64,000 nucleotides of DNA from Halobacterium rubrum (GCF_021729015.1 NZ_JAJQQZ010000001.1:1116001-1180000); one strand, 5' to 3'. Shown: positions 14,714-24,332, counted from the first letter of the stretch. The notes: a model not told the origin generated them from the letters alone. Numbers and translations: made by a program.

Positions 14714-15253
14714 TCAGGCGCCGTCGTCGCCGTCTTTCCGGTGGTCGGCGTCCGCGTCGTCGCCGTCGCTGGAGCTGTCCTCGACTTCGATGCGGACCGG
14801 CGCGTCATCCGTAGCGTCGCCGCCGGTGGTGCCGGCGTCGACGTCGCGGTCGAGGCGGTCGTCGAGGTTGAACACCGTGTTGAGCTCGTTCTGGACGCGG
14901 CCGACCGCGCCGGAGACGAGGTCGCTCGGCGGGATGGCGGTGTACTCGTAGGGGTTGTTGCCGGCGCCCTCGGCCTGTCGTTTGCGTCGCTCGACGACGT
15001 CGTCGTCCGCGAGCTCGGCCAGTGCCTCCCGCACGGTCGACGGGTAGAGACCGGTGCCGTCGGCGACCTCTTCGCTGGTGCTCCAGGGGTGCTGGCGGAG
15101 GTAGACGAAGATGCGAGCGCGGGTTTCGGTGTCGAGCAGCCAGGCGAGAATGTCGACGACGCCCTGGTCGAACCCGGAGACGGCGCGGTCCTTGCCGTCC
15201 TCGAGACGGTCCCGGGGGGAGGCTCCGTCGTCGTCAGGTGTGTCCTCGGACAT
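14714..15253 (-). CDS. Winged-helix transcriptional regulator
   Basis: 179 residues. Residues ~38-95 form a winged helix (TRARIFVYLRQHPWSTSEEVA, then LYPSTVREALAELADDDVV) of the MarR/ArsR/TrmB type. An acidic, disordered tail follows that contains no sensor domain I recognise. Upstream, a TATA-like stretch at ~15285-15296 and an imperfect dyad at 15260-15275 lie just before the ATG, suggesting autoregulation. Target genes are unknown; coaD is immediately downstream and gshA upstream on the same strand. Confidence 0.82.
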   Translation of the reverse strand: MSEDTPDDDGASPRDRLEDGKDRAVSGFDQGVVDILAWLLDTETRARIFVYLRQHPWSTSEEVADGTGLYPSTVREALAELADDDVVERRKRQAEGAGNNPYEYTAIPPSDLVSGAVGRVQNELNTVFNLDDRLDRDVDAGTTGGDATDDAPVRIEVEDSSSDGDDADADHRKDGDDGA

Positions 15254-15259
15254 GCGTTG

Positions 15260-15275
15260 TTTCGTCTAGGACAAA
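15260..15275 (-). promoter_or_regulatory. Imperfect dyad before the winged-helix gene
   Basis: TTTCGTC and GACAAA arms flank a TAG centre, with one mismatch between arms. It lies 7 bases before the start codon and downstream of the TATA-like element. That is a typical place for a self-repressor site; the role is not proven. Confidence 0.3.
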
Positions 15276-15361
15276 AGCGACGAGCGGATGAAAAACCCTT
15301 CGTCGTTTCAGACGCCCGACGGCGGGCGAGTTCGGGGTCCGTCGCCGCACTCGCGTGTCCG

Positions 15362-16444
15362 CTACAGCACCAGGGACTCGTAGAGCGCACGCTCGCCGTC
15401 GGCCTCGAGGACGCTTCGCTGACGCTCGCTGCCCGACTCGGCATCGTAGACGTCCCGGATGCCGGAGACGCCGAGTCGCTCGCACTCCCGGTCGACGACC
15501 TCCCCGAGGTCGACGGTGTCGGCGCCGTCCCGCGCCACGAACGACGCGTCGTGGCCGTGCCGCGTCGCCCGCCACTTGTTCTCGTCGAGGAGTTCCCGGC
15601 GCAGGCCGTTCTCGGCGAACGGCTCGGGGTGGTCCTCGAAGCGTTCGGCGAGGTCGGTGACGAGCGCGTGCGAGTACTCCACGAACGCCTCCACGACCTC
15701 GGGGCTGGCCTGCGCGTCGGGCGCCCGCACCTCGACGCTGCCGTGGCCCGAGTGGGGGCGGACATCGTACCAGAGCTCGCCGCGGTCGTCGATGCTGCCG
15801 TACTCCACCATCCGGCGCTCGAACTGCTGGAAGTCCTCGTAGGAGTCGAACGCGGTCGGCATCCCGGTGTTCGGCAGCCCCTCGAAGATCTTCGCGCGGG
15901 CCGACGCCAGCCCCGTGTCGAAGCCGTTCCAGTACGGTGAGTTCGCCGACAGCGCCAACATTACGGGCGTGTGCCACCGCAGACGGTTCGCCACCCAGAC
16001 CGCCTTGTCCGGGTCGTCGACGCCGACGTGCACGTGCAGGCCCGCCGTCGTGTTCCGGTGCTGGGGGTACTGGATGCGCTCGAGCTGCGACCGGTACCGG
16101 GGCTTCTCGGCGTGCTCGTGCTGCCGCCACCGCGCCCCCGGGTGGAGCCCTGCAGCCGCAATCCGGAAGCCGTGCTCCTCGGCGTACGCCACCAGCGCCG
16201 CCCGCACGTCCCGAATTGCCGCCGGCGCCGCCCCGGGGCCGTCGAGCTTCGGCGTCTGCGTCTCGATGACGAACTTGAACAGCTCGTGGTCCAGCCGGCC
16301 CTCCAGCAGCTCCGGCGGCTCGCCCTCGTACACCAGTTCGTCGCTGCCGGCGGTGGGCACGCCGCGCTCGTCGACCACGAAGAACTCCTCCTCGACGCCC
16401 AGCGTCCCCATCTCCGCGAACGCCTCCGGCGAACCCACGTCCAT
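15362..16444 (-). CDS. gshA: Glutamate-cysteine ligase, haloarchaeal GshA type
   Basis: 360 residues. The N-terminal [13 protein letters not shown] and the later [11 protein letters not shown] and [12 protein letters not shown] are the conserved blocks of the GCS2/YbdK-like glutamate-cysteine ligase family. Halobacteria use gamma-glutamylcysteine in place of glutathione, and a member of this family was shown to make it in Halobacterium. The enzyme joins glutamate and cysteine using ATP. A TATA-like ctatttacg on the minus strand (~16473-16481) lies ~30 bases before the ATG, so it is transcribed on its own. Confidence 0.9.
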   Translation of the reverse strand: MDVGSPEAFAEMGTLGVEEEFFVVDERGVPTAGSDELVYEGEPPELLEGRLDHELFKFVIETQTPKLDGPGAAPAAIRDVRAALVAYAEEHGFRIAAAGLHPGARWRQHEHAEKPRYRSQLERIQYPQHRNTTAGLHVHVGVDDPDKAVWVANRLRWHTPVMLALSANSPYWNGFDTGLASARAKIFEGLPNTGMPTAFDSYEDFQQFERRMVEYGSIDDRGELWYDVRPHSGHGSVEVRAPDAQASPEVVEAFVEYSHALVTDLAERFEDHPEPFAENGLRRELLDENKWRATRHGHDASFVARDGADTVDLGEVVDRECERLGVSGIRDVYDAESGSERQRSVLEADGERALYESLVL

Positions 16445-16523
16445 GCTGGCCCGAGCTTTCAGTTCGAGCGCGTAAATAGTTCTGGAACCGGCGGTGTGGG
16501 TCGTCTTCAGTCTGCCGGGGGCG

Positions 16524-17159
16524 TCACTCCGGCGTCGCGACGACCGCGAGGTGGTCGTCGTGGAACGGCTCCATGCGCTCGGTCGCCAGCACCTCGTAGC
16601 CGTCGCGGAGCTCGTCGAGCACGCGCTCGAAGACGGCCTCGGGCGCTTCGGTCACGTCCTCACTGCGGGCCTTGATTGCGGCGACGAGGCGGCCGTCGTC
16701 GGCGAGGAACTGGCGGTTCGCCAGCGCCACGTCGGCCTGCCCGCGGGTCGCGACGTCCTGCACGATGGCGTCCAGCCCCGATTCGACGACGTGCGCGTAC
16801 GTCTCGGGCTTCCGGGCGTCCTTCAGCAGCGGGAACAGCGTCTCGCGGGCTTCGGCGACGTCGAGCAGGTCTCGGACCGGCCGGGGCGCGAACTCGACGG
16901 CGTACGTCGGGCCCGCGAAGTCGGCGACGTGGCTCACGGTCGTGCCGTTCGCGGCGCCGAGGTACAGCACCCCGTCGCCGCCCGACAGCCCCGTGTCCAG
17001 GCCGAGTTCGAGCGTCGCGCCGAACTTCGAGCGGTGGGCCTCCCAGCGCCGCCAGCCGTCTACGACCGGTTCGCCGTACGACGGCTCGCCCCGGGTCGCG
17101 AGCACCTCGTCGCCCCCGTCGAACTCCCGTCGCTGCACGCCCTCGGGGAGGTCGGTCAT
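16524..17159 (-). CDS. flpA: Fibrillarin-like RNA 2'-O-methyltransferase
   Basis: 211 residues. It has the Rossmann methyltransferase core ([18 protein letters not shown] binding SAM near residue 65, then [15 protein letters not shown]-like YAVEFA) and the end [11 protein letters not shown]-like region [14 protein letters not shown]. Fibrillarin is the catalytic subunit of box C/D ribonucleoproteins that methylate rRNA and tRNA using guide RNAs. The ATG overlaps the nop5 stop as ATGA, so the scaffold and enzyme are made together. Confidence 0.93.
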   Translation of the reverse strand: MTDLPEGVQRREFDGGDEVLATRGEPSYGEPVVDGWRRWEAHRSKFGATLELGLDTGLSGGDGVLYLGAANGTTVSHVADFAGPTYAVEFAPRPVRDLLDVAEARETLFPLLKDARKPETYAHVVESGLDAIVQDVATRGQADVALANRQFLADDGRLVAAIKARSEDVTEAPEAVFERVLDELRDGYEVLATERMEPFHDDHLAVVATPE

Positions 17160-17989
17160 TCCGTATCACGAGCGCGGATGCGCTCCATGCGTTCGTCCAG
17201 CTCGTCCCGGAGTTCGGGCCGTCTGTCCCCCGAGTAGTGGTCGACGCGAGCCGCAATCGAGAGCTTCCCGGCGAGCGCGCGCGACGCCGACCCCCGCTCG
17301 TCGGGGTGGGTGCCACGCACGTACTCGTGGGTGTAGATGACGCCGTGTTTCGGCGAGGGCGCGTGCCCCCGGAGGTGCGCGAACAGCGCGTCTTCGGCGC
17401 CGAGCACCTGCACGGTCCCGGAGGGCATCTTCGCCAGCTCCTCGAGGCCGCCGGCGAGCGCAATCAGGCGCGCGGCGAGCACGGGTCCGGCGAGCATCGA
17501 GAGGTTCGGCGCGACCGCCGGCGCCTGCGCTTCCACGAACTCCCGGACGCGCTCCCGCTCGTCGCCGAGGTCTGCGGCCCGCCGGCAGAGCGCGACGGCG
17601 CGCTCCTCGGCCGGGGTCTCGGGCTCGCGGCCCGCCACAGCGCGCGCGCCCTCGACGCCTCCCTCCACGTCCTCGAAGAGGCTGCCGGCCCACTCGACGG
17701 CGCGCTCGGCGACCTCGTTGGCGGCGTCCGAGAGGTCCGCCATCGCCCGGACGGCGTGCACGAGTTGCTGGTCGTCGGCGCGCTCGCGCTCCCGGACGGC
17801 CGCCCGCGTCCCCGCGAGCGTCGCCGCTCGCAGGCGGTCGTAGTACTCGGCCTCGTCGCTGGCGGCGCCGTCCGCGACGGCCACCGCCGGCCAGTCGTCG
17901 GGGGCGTCGGCCCGGCCCGTCCGGACCGCGTCACCCGCCGCGTCGGGGTTCCGGACGTCGACGTCCGCGAACCAGCCCTTGTCGGTCAT
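17156..17989 (-). CDS. nop5: Nop5/Nop56/Nop58 box C/D RNP scaffold protein
   Basis: 277 residues from the ATG at 17989 (MTDKGWFAD). The Nop domain is clear: APNLSMLAGPVLAARLIALAG, then LAKMPSGTVQVLGAEDALF and GVIYTHEYVRG. It bridges L7Ae and fibrillarin on box C/D guide RNAs. The C-terminal lysine-rich tail common elsewhere is absent. The promoter reads GTTTAACC on the minus strand (18013-18020), ~27 bases before the start, and the gene leads a two-gene operon with flpA. L7Ae itself is encoded at ~32 kb. Confidence 0.93.
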   Translation of the reverse strand: MTDKGWFADVDVRNPDAAGDAVRTGRADAPDDWPAVAVADGAASDEAEYYDRLRAATLAGTRAAVRERERADDQQLVHAVRAMADLSDAANEVAERAVEWAGSLFEDVEGGVEGARAVAGREPETPAEERAVALCRRAADLGDERERVREFVEAQAPAVAPNLSMLAGPVLAARLIALAGGLEELAKMPSGTVQVLGAEDALFAHLRGHAPSPKHGVIYTHEYVRGTHPDERGSASRALAGKLSIAARVDHYSGDRRPELRDELDERMERIRARDTE

Positions 17990-18109
17990 GGCCGTCGATT
18001 CCCGCCGCGCGCGGTTAAACCTACCTCGCCGGAGGCGACGTGTCGGCGGCGGGACGGGTACCCGCGGCATTAACCTGTTCGCCACCGCTACTGGGTGTAT
18101 CAACGAGCG

Positions 18110-18778
18110 ATGAACGACGACCCAGCGCCGGCCGTCCACGACGAAACGGACGCTCCACCGGTCACGCTCAGGTGCGGCAGCGACGACGCCCGAGACGAGA
18201 GCGACGACTGTGTCACGGCGTGGAACGCGGCCGCGGCCGCCGCAACGGGCCGCGAGGACCTCGCCGGCGTGCGCTTCGAGGAGGTCTGGCGGACCGTCGA
18301 GACGGACGGCGTGGCACTCGACGTTCGGGCGTCACGGCGCGTGTCCGCCGACCGGAGCCGGCTCCAGCAGTTGCTGTCGAACCTCTTCCGGAACGCCGTG
18401 GAGCACGGGCCCCGAGTGACCGAGTCCACGGACGCGAGTGACCCGGCGGGAGACGAGGGTGTGGTCGTGACAGGGGAGCAGTCGGACGGGGTCGAGGGCG
18501 AAGCGAACGGCCTGCCGGGCGGGCCGGTCGCGACCGTCACGCTCGGCGACACCGACGACGGCTTCTACGTCGCCGACGACGGCCCCGGTATCCCGGAGAG
18601 CGAGCGCGAGGACGTCTTCGAGCACGGCTTCACCACGAGCGCGGACGGGACGGGGTTCGGGCTCAGCATCGTCTCGAACGTCGCAGACGCGCACGGCTGG
18701 ACGGTGTCCGTCACCGAGAGCGACGCGGGCGGCGCGCGCTTCGAGTTCGCGGACGTCGACGCCGCGTCGGACCTATAA
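18110..18778 (+). CDS. Histidine-kinase ATPase domain without phospho-accepting histidine
   Basis: 222 residues from the ATG at 18110; a GTG at 18095 is an equally placed alternative given a TATA-like attaac near 18070. A short PAS-like fragment (CVTAWNAAAAAATGREDLAG) runs straight into the ATP-binding domain: N-box LQQLLSNLFRNAVEHG, G1 box DDGPGIPE, and G2 box GTGFGLSIVSNVADAHGW. No dimerisation/H-box region exists between PAS and N-box, and there is an acidic insert after the N-box. It cannot autophosphorylate in the usual way. It may be a remnant or an ATP-dependent partner. Confidence 0.82.
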   Translation: MNDDPAPAVHDETDAPPVTLRCGSDDARDESDDCVTAWNAAAAAATGREDLAGVRFEEVWRTVETDGVALDVRASRRVSADRSRLQQLLSNLFRNAVEHGPRVTESTDASDPAGDEGVVVTGEQSDGVEGEANGLPGGPVATVTLGDTDDGFYVADDGPGIPESEREDVFEHGFTTSADGTGFGLSIVSNVADAHGWTVSVTESDAGGARFEFADVDAASDL

Positions 18779-18803
18779 GGACCTCCGGTGTGACCGCTCG
18801 GTC

Positions 18804-19385
18804 ATGAGCGAGCGAGCGAGCCGTTCGGACGGTTCGGGCGGGCGGGACCGGCCGGACGTCTCCGACCTCTTCGACGAACTCGAGGAGCTGGACGAGGTCG
18901 TCGACGACCCCGAGGCCCAGCGCCAGCTCGACGAGATCAAGACCCTCACCGGGAGTATTCAGGGGTCGGCGTTCGGGCAGGTCATCTACGGGTTCGACCG
19001 GCACGACGCCGCAGAGGCCGCGCTCGGCAGCCTCCTGTTCGGCATCCCGATGGCCGTCGAGGGCGGTACGAACGAGGCGGGGGAGTTCGTCGCGGCCTCG
19101 CCGTGGCTGCTGGTGGGGACCGTCGCCGCCACCGTCGCCATCGTGCATGCTGTCCTCTACGTCGCGGAGTTCCAGGACGTCCGGGTCGCGCGGACGCTTT
19201 TCGGCTTCGTGCCGCGACGGCTCGCCGGCGTGCTCGCCGTCTCGCTGGCGACGGCCGCCGTCCTGCTGGCGGGCTGGGGGCGGCTCCCCGCCGACGACCC
19301 CCCAGTCGCCGCCGCGACGGTCCTCGTCGCGTGGGTGCCGATGGCCATCGGCGCCGCCCTCGGCGACATCCTCCCGGGTTCGTAG
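18804..19385 (+). CDS. DUF2391 family membrane protein
   Basis: 193 residues. There is an acidic, soluble N-terminus (residues 1-65, predicted helical) followed by four hydrophobic segments: SLLFGIPMAVEG, LLVGTVAATVAIVHAVLYV, LAGVLAVSLATAAVLLAGW and VLVAWVPMAIGAALGDIL. It looks like the archaeal DUF2391 family, function unknown. The TATA box cctataagg (~18772-18780) overlaps the stop codon of the preceding kinase-like gene and sits ~27 bases before the ATG, so it has its own promoter. Confidence 0.8.
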   Translation: MSERASRSDGSGGRDRPDVSDLFDELEELDEVVDDPEAQRQLDEIKTLTGSIQGSAFGQVIYGFDRHDAAEAALGSLLFGIPMAVEGGTNEAGEFVAASPWLLVGTVAATVAIVHAVLYVAEFQDVRVARTLFGFVPRRLAGVLAVSLATAAVLLAGWGRLPADDPPVAAATVLVAWVPMAIGAALGDILPGS

Positions 19386-19457
19386 CGTCGACGGGGTGGA
19401 CGCCCGGAGCGCTGCCGAAAGACAATGGTTAAAACGCGTCCGGGCGATACCAGTTGT

Positions 19458-19631
19458 ATGAGCGAAGCCTCGCAGGCGCGCAAGTGCGTCTCCTGTGGCA
19501 TCAACATCTCCGGCACGACCGCCGCGTCGTTCAAGTGCCCGGACTGCGGCCAGCAGATTTACCGCTGTGCGAAGTGCCGCAAGCAGAGCAACCTCTACGA
19601 GTGTCCCGACTGCGGGTTCCGGGGGCCCTGA
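19458..19631 (+). CDS. HVO_2753-type zinc-finger microprotein
   Basis: 57 residues with four CxxC pairs (CVSC, CPDC, CAKC, CPDC), enough for two zinc sites. It matches the haloarchaeal zinc-finger microprotein represented by Haloferax HVO_2753, for which a two-zinc structure and links to swarming and biofilm formation have been reported. A TATA-like ggttaaaac near 19427 lies ~27 bases before the ATG. It is followed two bases after its stop by the aEF-1 beta gene, a conserved pairing. Confidence 0.88.
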   Translation: MSEASQARKCVSCGINISGTTAASFKCPDCGQQIYRCAKCRKQSNLYECPDCGFRGP

Positions 19632-19633
19632 CC

Positions 19634-19900
19634 ATGAGCAAGGTCGCCGCCGTCCTCAAGGTCATGCCGGAGAGCCCGGAGATCGACCTCGACGACCTCC
19701 AGGAGTCCCTCTCGGATTCGCTTCCGGAGGGCGCGAAGATCAACGGGACCGACACGGAGGAGGTCGCGTTCGGTCTGACCGCGCTCCTGACGACGGTCAT
19801 CGTTCCCGACGACTCCGGTGGGACCGAAGCCGTCGAAGAGGCGTTCTCGAACGTCGAGGACGTCGAGTCCGTCAGCGTCGAGGAAGTCGGCCGCCTGTAA
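19634..19900 (+). CDS. ef1b: Translation elongation factor aEF-1 beta
   Basis: 88 residues. [20 protein letters not shown], then [17 protein letters not shown] and [18 protein letters not shown] match archaeal EF-1 beta, the guanine nucleotide exchange factor that recharges aEF-1 alpha with GTP. The size matches the archaeal single-domain form, which corresponds to the C-terminal catalytic domain of the eukaryotic factor. It is co-transcribed with the upstream zinc microprotein. It is convergent with the MBL-fold gene, 15 bases away. Confidence 0.92.
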   Translation: MSKVAAVLKVMPESPEIDLDDLQESLSDSLPEGAKINGTDTEEVAFGLTALLTTVIVPDDSGGTEAVEEAFSNVEDVESVSVEEVGRL

Positions 19901-19915
19901 GCGGCTCCAGTTCTC

Positions 19916-20599
19916 TCAGCTGTCGCCGCCACTGCGCAGCGACGCGTTCAGGTCGCGGATGTCGTCGCTGGTGGCGTCGGTGTACCCGCCGTGGAAGGCG
20001 AGCACGCCGTCGACGTTCAGCTCCGCGAGCCGTCCGAGGGAATCGACAGCGGTGTCCATCTTCTCCGTGAACTCCGGGTCCGGGCCGGCGAGCTCGTCGT
20101 CCTCGACCCTGAGCGCGTCGGCGGCGAGCAGTAGCCCGCGGTCGGGCAGGTACAGTGAGGCGTGGCCGTCGGTGTGGCCGGGCGTGTCGACGACCCGGAG
20201 CGGGCCGGCGTCGGTGCGGAGCTCCGTCCCGTCGGTGATGCGTACGTCGGCGTCGGCCGGCGGGTAGCCGCCTCCGCCGCCCCGCGGTCCGCGGTCGCCC
20301 TCCACGACGGGGGCGTCGCCCTTCGCGACGAGTACGGCCGCGTCGGTCTCCTCCGTGAGCGCGGCGAGGCAGCCGGCGTGGTCGCCGTCCTCGTGGGTGA
20401 CGACGACGAACTCGACGTCCCGCAGCCGGAACTCCTCGTCATCGAGTGCGGCCTCGAGGTCGTCGAGGTGGCCGGGGAGCGCGGTGTCCACGAGCACCAG
20501 CCCGTCGTCCGTCTCGACGCCGGCCGGGTGGAACGTCACGTCGCGGCCGTCTCGCTGTACGGTCACCGGGAACGCGTAGACGCCGTTGGCGAGTCGCAT
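19916..20599 (-). CDS. MBL-fold metallo-hydrolase
   Basis: 227 residues with the metallo-beta-lactamase fold. The metal motif is THEDGDHAG near residue 69 (H-x-D-x-D-H), with further ligands in VDTPGHTDGHAS near residue 137, AADAL near 159 and AFHGG near 205. This order is that of glyoxalase II-like hydrolases. The substrate is not evident. A loop rich in glycine (GPRGGGGGYPP) near residue 103 is unusual. The gene is convergent with aEF-1 beta and has no operon partner. Confidence 0.87.
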   Translation of the reverse strand: MRLANGVYAFPVTVQRDGRDVTFHPAGVETDDGLVLVDTALPGHLDDLEAALDDEEFRLRDVEFVVVTHEDGDHAGCLAALTEETDAAVLVAKGDAPVVEGDRGPRGGGGGYPPADADVRITDGTELRTDAGPLRVVDTPGHTDGHASLYLPDRGLLLAADALRVEDDELAGPDPEFTEKMDTAVDSLGRLAELNVDGVLAFHGGYTDATSDDIRDLNASLRSGGDS

Positions 20600-20689
20600 A
20601 CGGTTCCTACGACGTCAGACCGGAAAGCAGTAGGGGGCAGTCGGCGGGCCGCAGACGGGAAGAAAAACGGCAGACTGCGGACTACGCCC

Positions 20690-21871
20690 TCACTCCAGAG
20701 CGGCCTCGATGGCCTGCTGGAGGTCGGCCTTGAGGTCGTCGGCGTGCTCGATGCCGATACTCGCCCGAATCAGGCCGTCGGTGAGGCCGGCGGCCTCGCG
20801 TTCCGCCTTCGGGATGGCGGCGTGGGTCATCGCCGCGGGCTGCTCGATGAGCGACTCGACGCCGCCCAGCGACTCCGCGAGCGTGAACACCTCGGTCTCG
20901 CCGACGAAGTCGCTGGCCTCCTCGAGGGTGGCGTCCAGTTCGAAGGAGACCATCCCGCCGAAGTCGTCCATCTGTTCGGCCGCGAGCTCGTGGTCGGGGT
21001 GGCTCTCGAGACCGGGGTAGTGCACCTGACTGACGTGCTCGTGGTCCTCGAGCCACTCCGCGAGGTCCATCGCCGTGTCGCAGTGTCGGTCCATGCGCAC
21101 GCCCAGCGTCTTCGTGCCGCGCAGGACGAGGAAGCAGTCGAAGGGACTGGGCGTGGCGCCGACGGAGTTCTGGTAGAACCCGAACTGCTCGTCCAGCTCC
21201 TCGTCGTCGGTAATCAGGGCGCCCGCGACGAGGTCCGAGTGGCCGCCCAGGTACTTCGTGAGGCTGTGGCAGACGACGTCCGCGCCGAACTCCAGCGGGC
21301 GCTGGAGGTACGGCGTCGCGAACGTGTTGTCGACCGCGCACAGTGCGTCGTGTTCGTGGGCGATGTCCGCGAGTGCGCCGATGTCGTTGACGTTCATCAG
21401 CGGGTTCGTCGGCGTCTCCACCCAGACGAGTTCGGTCGAGTCGCGCATCGCCGCGCGGACCGCGTCGTGGTCGGTGGTGTCGACGAAGTCGAAGTCGATG
21501 TCGTAGTCCTCGTATACCTGCGTGAAGATGCGGTGGGTGCCGCCGTAGACGTCGTCGCCCGCGACCACGTGGTCGCCGGCCTCGAGGAGGTTCAGCACGG
21601 TGTTGATGGCGCCCATCCCCGAGGAGAACGCGCGGCCGTACTCGCCGCCCTCGAGGCTCGCGAGGTTGTCCTCGAGGTCCGTCCGGGTGGGGTTGCCGGT
21701 CCGGGAGTACTCGTAGCCGCGGTGGTCGCCGGGCCCGTCCTGGACGTACGTGGAGTTCGCGAAGATGGGCGTCATCAGCGCGCCCGTCTCCTCGTCGGGC
21801 GCCTGGCCCGCGTGGATGGCGCGCGTCTCGAAGCGCTCGTGGTCGTCGTCGCCGCCGTCGTCGCCGGTCAT
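20690..21871 (-). CDS. Cystathionine gamma-synthase/lyase family PLP enzyme
   Basis: 393 residues of the Cys/Met metabolism PLP family. The N-terminal motif is [10 protein letters not shown], the phosphate-binding loop is [11 protein letters not shown], the PLP lysine is in [13 protein letters not shown] near residue 203, and the end contains [17 protein letters not shown]. Members make or split cystathionine or use O-acetylhomoserine, so the exact reaction is not certain. The metE pair at 28-30 kb covers the next step of methionine synthesis but is not adjacent. Confidence 0.9.
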   Translation of the reverse strand: MTGDDGGDDDHERFETRAIHAGQAPDEETGALMTPIFANSTYVQDGPGDHRGYEYSRTGNPTRTDLEDNLASLEGGEYGRAFSSGMGAINTVLNLLEAGDHVVAGDDVYGGTHRIFTQVYEDYDIDFDFVDTTDHDAVRAAMRDSTELVWVETPTNPLMNVNDIGALADIAHEHDALCAVDNTFATPYLQRPLEFGADVVCHSLTKYLGGHSDLVAGALITDDEELDEQFGFYQNSVGATPSPFDCFLVLRGTKTLGVRMDRHCDTAMDLAEWLEDHEHVSQVHYPGLESHPDHELAAEQMDDFGGMVSFELDATLEEASDFVGETEVFTLAESLGGVESLIEQPAAMTHAAIPKAEREAAGLTDGLIRASIGIEHADDLKADLQQAIEAALE

Positions 21872-22069
21872 GCTCGAACGGTCGCCGGCCCGCGAGTTAG
21901 GTCTGTCCGTTCCGGGCCTCCCGGCCTCGACTCCGGACGCGTCACTCCCGGCGACCCCGCCCCGGGTGTGGTCTCCGCTCGAGCTCCTCGGCGAAAACGG
22001 GCGTCGGCGGGGAGAAACGGCAGTCTACGCCGGGAAACGGGGTCGCGTCCGACCACCCGAAACGGACGG

Positions 22070-22077
22070 ATAATTAA
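22070..22077 (+). promoter_or_regulatory. TATA box of zinc-ribbon gene
   Basis: ataattaa, 26-33 bases before the GTG at 22103. It supports the GTG start and a leaderless message. Confidence 0.6.
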
Positions 22078-22102
22078 GTGGGCAGTCCCGCAATCAGGTA
22101 CT

Positions 22103-22246
22103 GTGGTACTGGACCGCCTGCGAGCCCTCGGCCGCGACCGGTCGACCGTGCTCCGCGAGTGTCGGGACTGCGGGACGACACTCGACGACCAGCTGTCGGA
22201 GTGCCCGACCTGCGGCTCGAGCGAGATTGCCGCCTACGAACTCTGA
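22103..22246 (+). CDS. Small zinc-ribbon protein
   Basis: 47 residues from a GTG. The protein is mostly one zinc ribbon: ECRDCGTTL followed by CPTCGSSEIAAYEL, giving two CxxC pairs 14 residues apart. The ATAATTAA TATA box at the correct distance makes this a real gene despite its size. Many haloarchaea encode such single-ribbon proteins; the role is unknown. The following gene, trkH, starts 157 bases later. Confidence 0.75.
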   Translation: MVLDRLRALGRDRSTVLRECRDCGTTLDDQLSECPTCGSSEIAAYEL

Positions 22247-22403
22247 GAGGCCTCCTTCCGGGGCTGTCTCGCGTCTCACCGGGACAGCCGGGAGCGTTCG
22301 GGAGGCCGACAGCCCGACAGCGGCTCGCGCCGGCGTGACCGTCTTCTGTGCTCCGGACCGAAACGGCAAACCGTCTGCCACCTGAGCGTGGGTACATCAA
22401 CCG

Positions 22404-23951
22404 ATGTCTGGCGGCCGCACCAGGTACGTCGACTACCGCGTCAGTCTCGCGTACGTCGGGACCGTGCTGCGGTACATCGGCGTCACTCCGCTGTTCCCGC
22501 TCGTGCTGGCGCTGTACTACGGGGAGGACCCGCTCCCGTTCCTCGCCACGTCGGTCGTGATGGTCGGCGTCGGCACGCTCCTCGAAGGGACCGACAGCGG
22601 CGAGGAGCTCGCCCGACGGGAGGCGTTCCTGCTGGTGAGTCTCGCGTGGCTGGTCGTCCCGGTGTTCGGGACGACACCGTACCTCGTCGCCGGGACGGGC
22701 ACCGTCGCGGGCCCAGTCAACGCCCTCTTCGAGTCGATGAGCGGGTTCACGACGACGGGCGCCACCGTCCTCGGCGAGATATCGGTCGACCGCCACGGGC
22801 ACGCCATGCTGATGTGGCGCCAGCTGACGCAGTGGCTGGGCGGCATGGGCATCCTCGTGTTGATGGTCGCCATCCTGCCGAAGCTCTCCGTCGGCGGCGC
22901 CCAGGTCATCAGCGAGGAGTCCCCCGGGCTCGCCCTGGAGAAGCTGACGCCGCGCATTCAGGAGACCGCTCGCGCCCTCTGGGGCATCTACGCCGGGTTC
23001 ACGGTGCTCGCGGCGGTCGTCTACTACGCGCTTCACCACCTCGGCGTCGCGCCGAACATGGACCTCTACAACGCCGTCGCTCACGCGCTCACGACGATGC
23101 CGACCGGCGGCTTCTCGCCCGAGGCCCGGAGCGTCGAGGCGTTCTCGCCGGTCGTCCAGTGGGCGTTCGTGCCGTTCATGGTGGTCGCGGGGACGAACTT
23201 CGCGCTGTTCTGGTACGTCCTCCGCGGGGAGCCCCGCCGGCTCACCGACAACGTCGAGTTCCGGTCGTACCTGCTCGCGATGGCCGCGTTCGGGGTGGTC
23301 GTCACTGGGGTGCTCTACCTCGGCGTCGGGCTCGCGGAGACGCCGGCGAACGTCGGCGCGATTCCCGGCGAGCTGGAGGACTCGCTCCGGCAGGGCGTCT
23401 TCCAGGTCGTCGCCGTGGTGACGACCACGGGGTACGCGAGCATGGACGTCAACACCTGGGACGCGTCCGCCCAGACCGTCCTCCTGTTCGCGTACTTCCT
23501 GGGTGGGTCTGCGGGCTCGGCGGCGGGCTCGGTGAAGATCGTGCGATGGGTGCTCGCGAAGAGAGCCATCGGCCGGTCGCTGTTCACTGCCGTCCACCCG
23601 GAGGCTGTGAAGGCGATACGGCTAGACGGCAGCGTCGTCGACGACGACACCATCCGGGACGTCTTCGTGTTCATCGTCGTCTTCCTCGGGCTGTTCGCCG
23701 TCTCGACGGTGGTGCTGTACGTCGACAGCTTCCGGACGCCCGAGGTGACGCTGACCGGGCTGGACGCCATGAGCGTCGCTATCGCCACGCTCGGGAACGT
23801 CGGCCCGGGGTTCGGCGTCGTCGGCCCGATGGGGAGTTTCGAGCCGTTCTCGAACGCAGCGAAGCTCTACATGGTGTTCCTGATGTGGATCGGTCGCCTG
23901 GAGGTGCTGTCGGTGCTCGTCGTGCTCACGCCCGCGTTCTGGCAGCGCTGA
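22404..23951 (+). CDS. trkH: TrkH-family potassium uptake protein
   Basis: 515 residues. It has four M1-P-M2 repeats with recognisable selectivity loops: SGFTTTGATV near residue 112, TTMPTGGFS near 231, TTTGYASMD near 340 and GNVGPGFG near 470. These are the pore segments of the TrkH/KtrB potassium translocators. LMWIGRLEVLSVLVVLTP at the C-terminus is also typical. It normally works with a cytoplasmic TrkA/NAD-binding regulator, and none is encoded next to it. Haloarchaea need large potassium uptake for the salt-in strategy. Confidence 0.94.
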   Translation: MSGGRTRYVDYRVSLAYVGTVLRYIGVTPLFPLVLALYYGEDPLPFLATSVVMVGVGTLLEGTDSGEELARREAFLLVSLAWLVVPVFGTTPYLVAGTGTVAGPVNALFESMSGFTTTGATVLGEISVDRHGHAMLMWRQLTQWLGGMGILVLMVAILPKLSVGGAQVISEESPGLALEKLTPRIQETARALWGIYAGFTVLAAVVYYALHHLGVAPNMDLYNAVAHALTTMPTGGFSPEARSVEAFSPVVQWAFVPFMVVAGTNFALFWYVLRGEPRRLTDNVEFRSYLLAMAAFGVVVTGVLYLGVGLAETPANVGAIPGELEDSLRQGVFQVVAVVTTTGYASMDVNTWDASAQTVLLFAYFLGGSAGSAAGSVKIVRWVLAKRAIGRSLFTAVHPEAVKAIRLDGSVVDDDTIRDVFVFIVVFLGLFAVSTVVLYVDSFRTPEVTLTGLDAMSVAIATLGNVGPGFGVVGPMGSFEPFSNAAKLYMVFLMWIGRLEVLSVLVVLTPAFWQR

Positions 23952-23989
23952 CACCCGCGGAGGGTCGTCGGCCCGGGCCGTAACGGTCC

Positions 23990-23998
23990 TTTTTTAAC
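23990..23998 (+). promoter_or_regulatory. TATA box of rpl21e-rpoF operon
   Basis: ttttttaac lies 31-39 bases before the rpl21e ATG at 24029, so the leader is only a few bases long. Confidence 0.55.
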
Positions 23999-24028
23999 CG
24001 CGACGGAAGTAGGGTGGTGCATACGACT

Positions 24029-24331
24029 ATGCCGAACTCCAACGGACCCCTCAGCAACAGTGGTGGGAAGCTCCAGAACGACCCGCGAGACCGCGGCACG
24101 TCGCCGCCCCAGCGCGCCATCGCCGACTTCGACGACGGCCAGACGGTCCACCTGAAGATCGACCCGAGTGTGCAGGACGGCCGGTTCCACCCGCGCTTCA
24201 GCGGCCTCACCGGCACCGTCGTCGGCACGCAGGGCGACGCGTTCAAAGTCGAGATCAACGACGGTGGGATGGACAAGGTCGTCATCGCGGCCGCCGCCCA
24301 CCTCCGCGCACAGGAGCAGGCCGAGGAGTAG
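24029..24331 (+). CDS. rpl21e: 50S ribosomal protein L21e
   Basis: 100 residues from the ATG at 24029 ([17 protein letters not shown]). [20 protein letters not shown] and [15 protein letters not shown]-like [17 protein letters not shown] match archaeal and eukaryotic L21e. This SH3-like protein of the large subunit is absent from bacteria. One base separates its stop from the rpoF start, so they form an operon seen widely in archaea. Confidence 0.95.
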   Translation: MPNSNGPLSNSGGKLQNDPRDRGTSPPQRAIADFDDGQTVHLKIDPSVQDGRFHPRFSGLTGTVVGTQGDAFKVEINDGGMDKVVIAAAAHLRAQEQAEE

Positions 24332-24332
24332 T

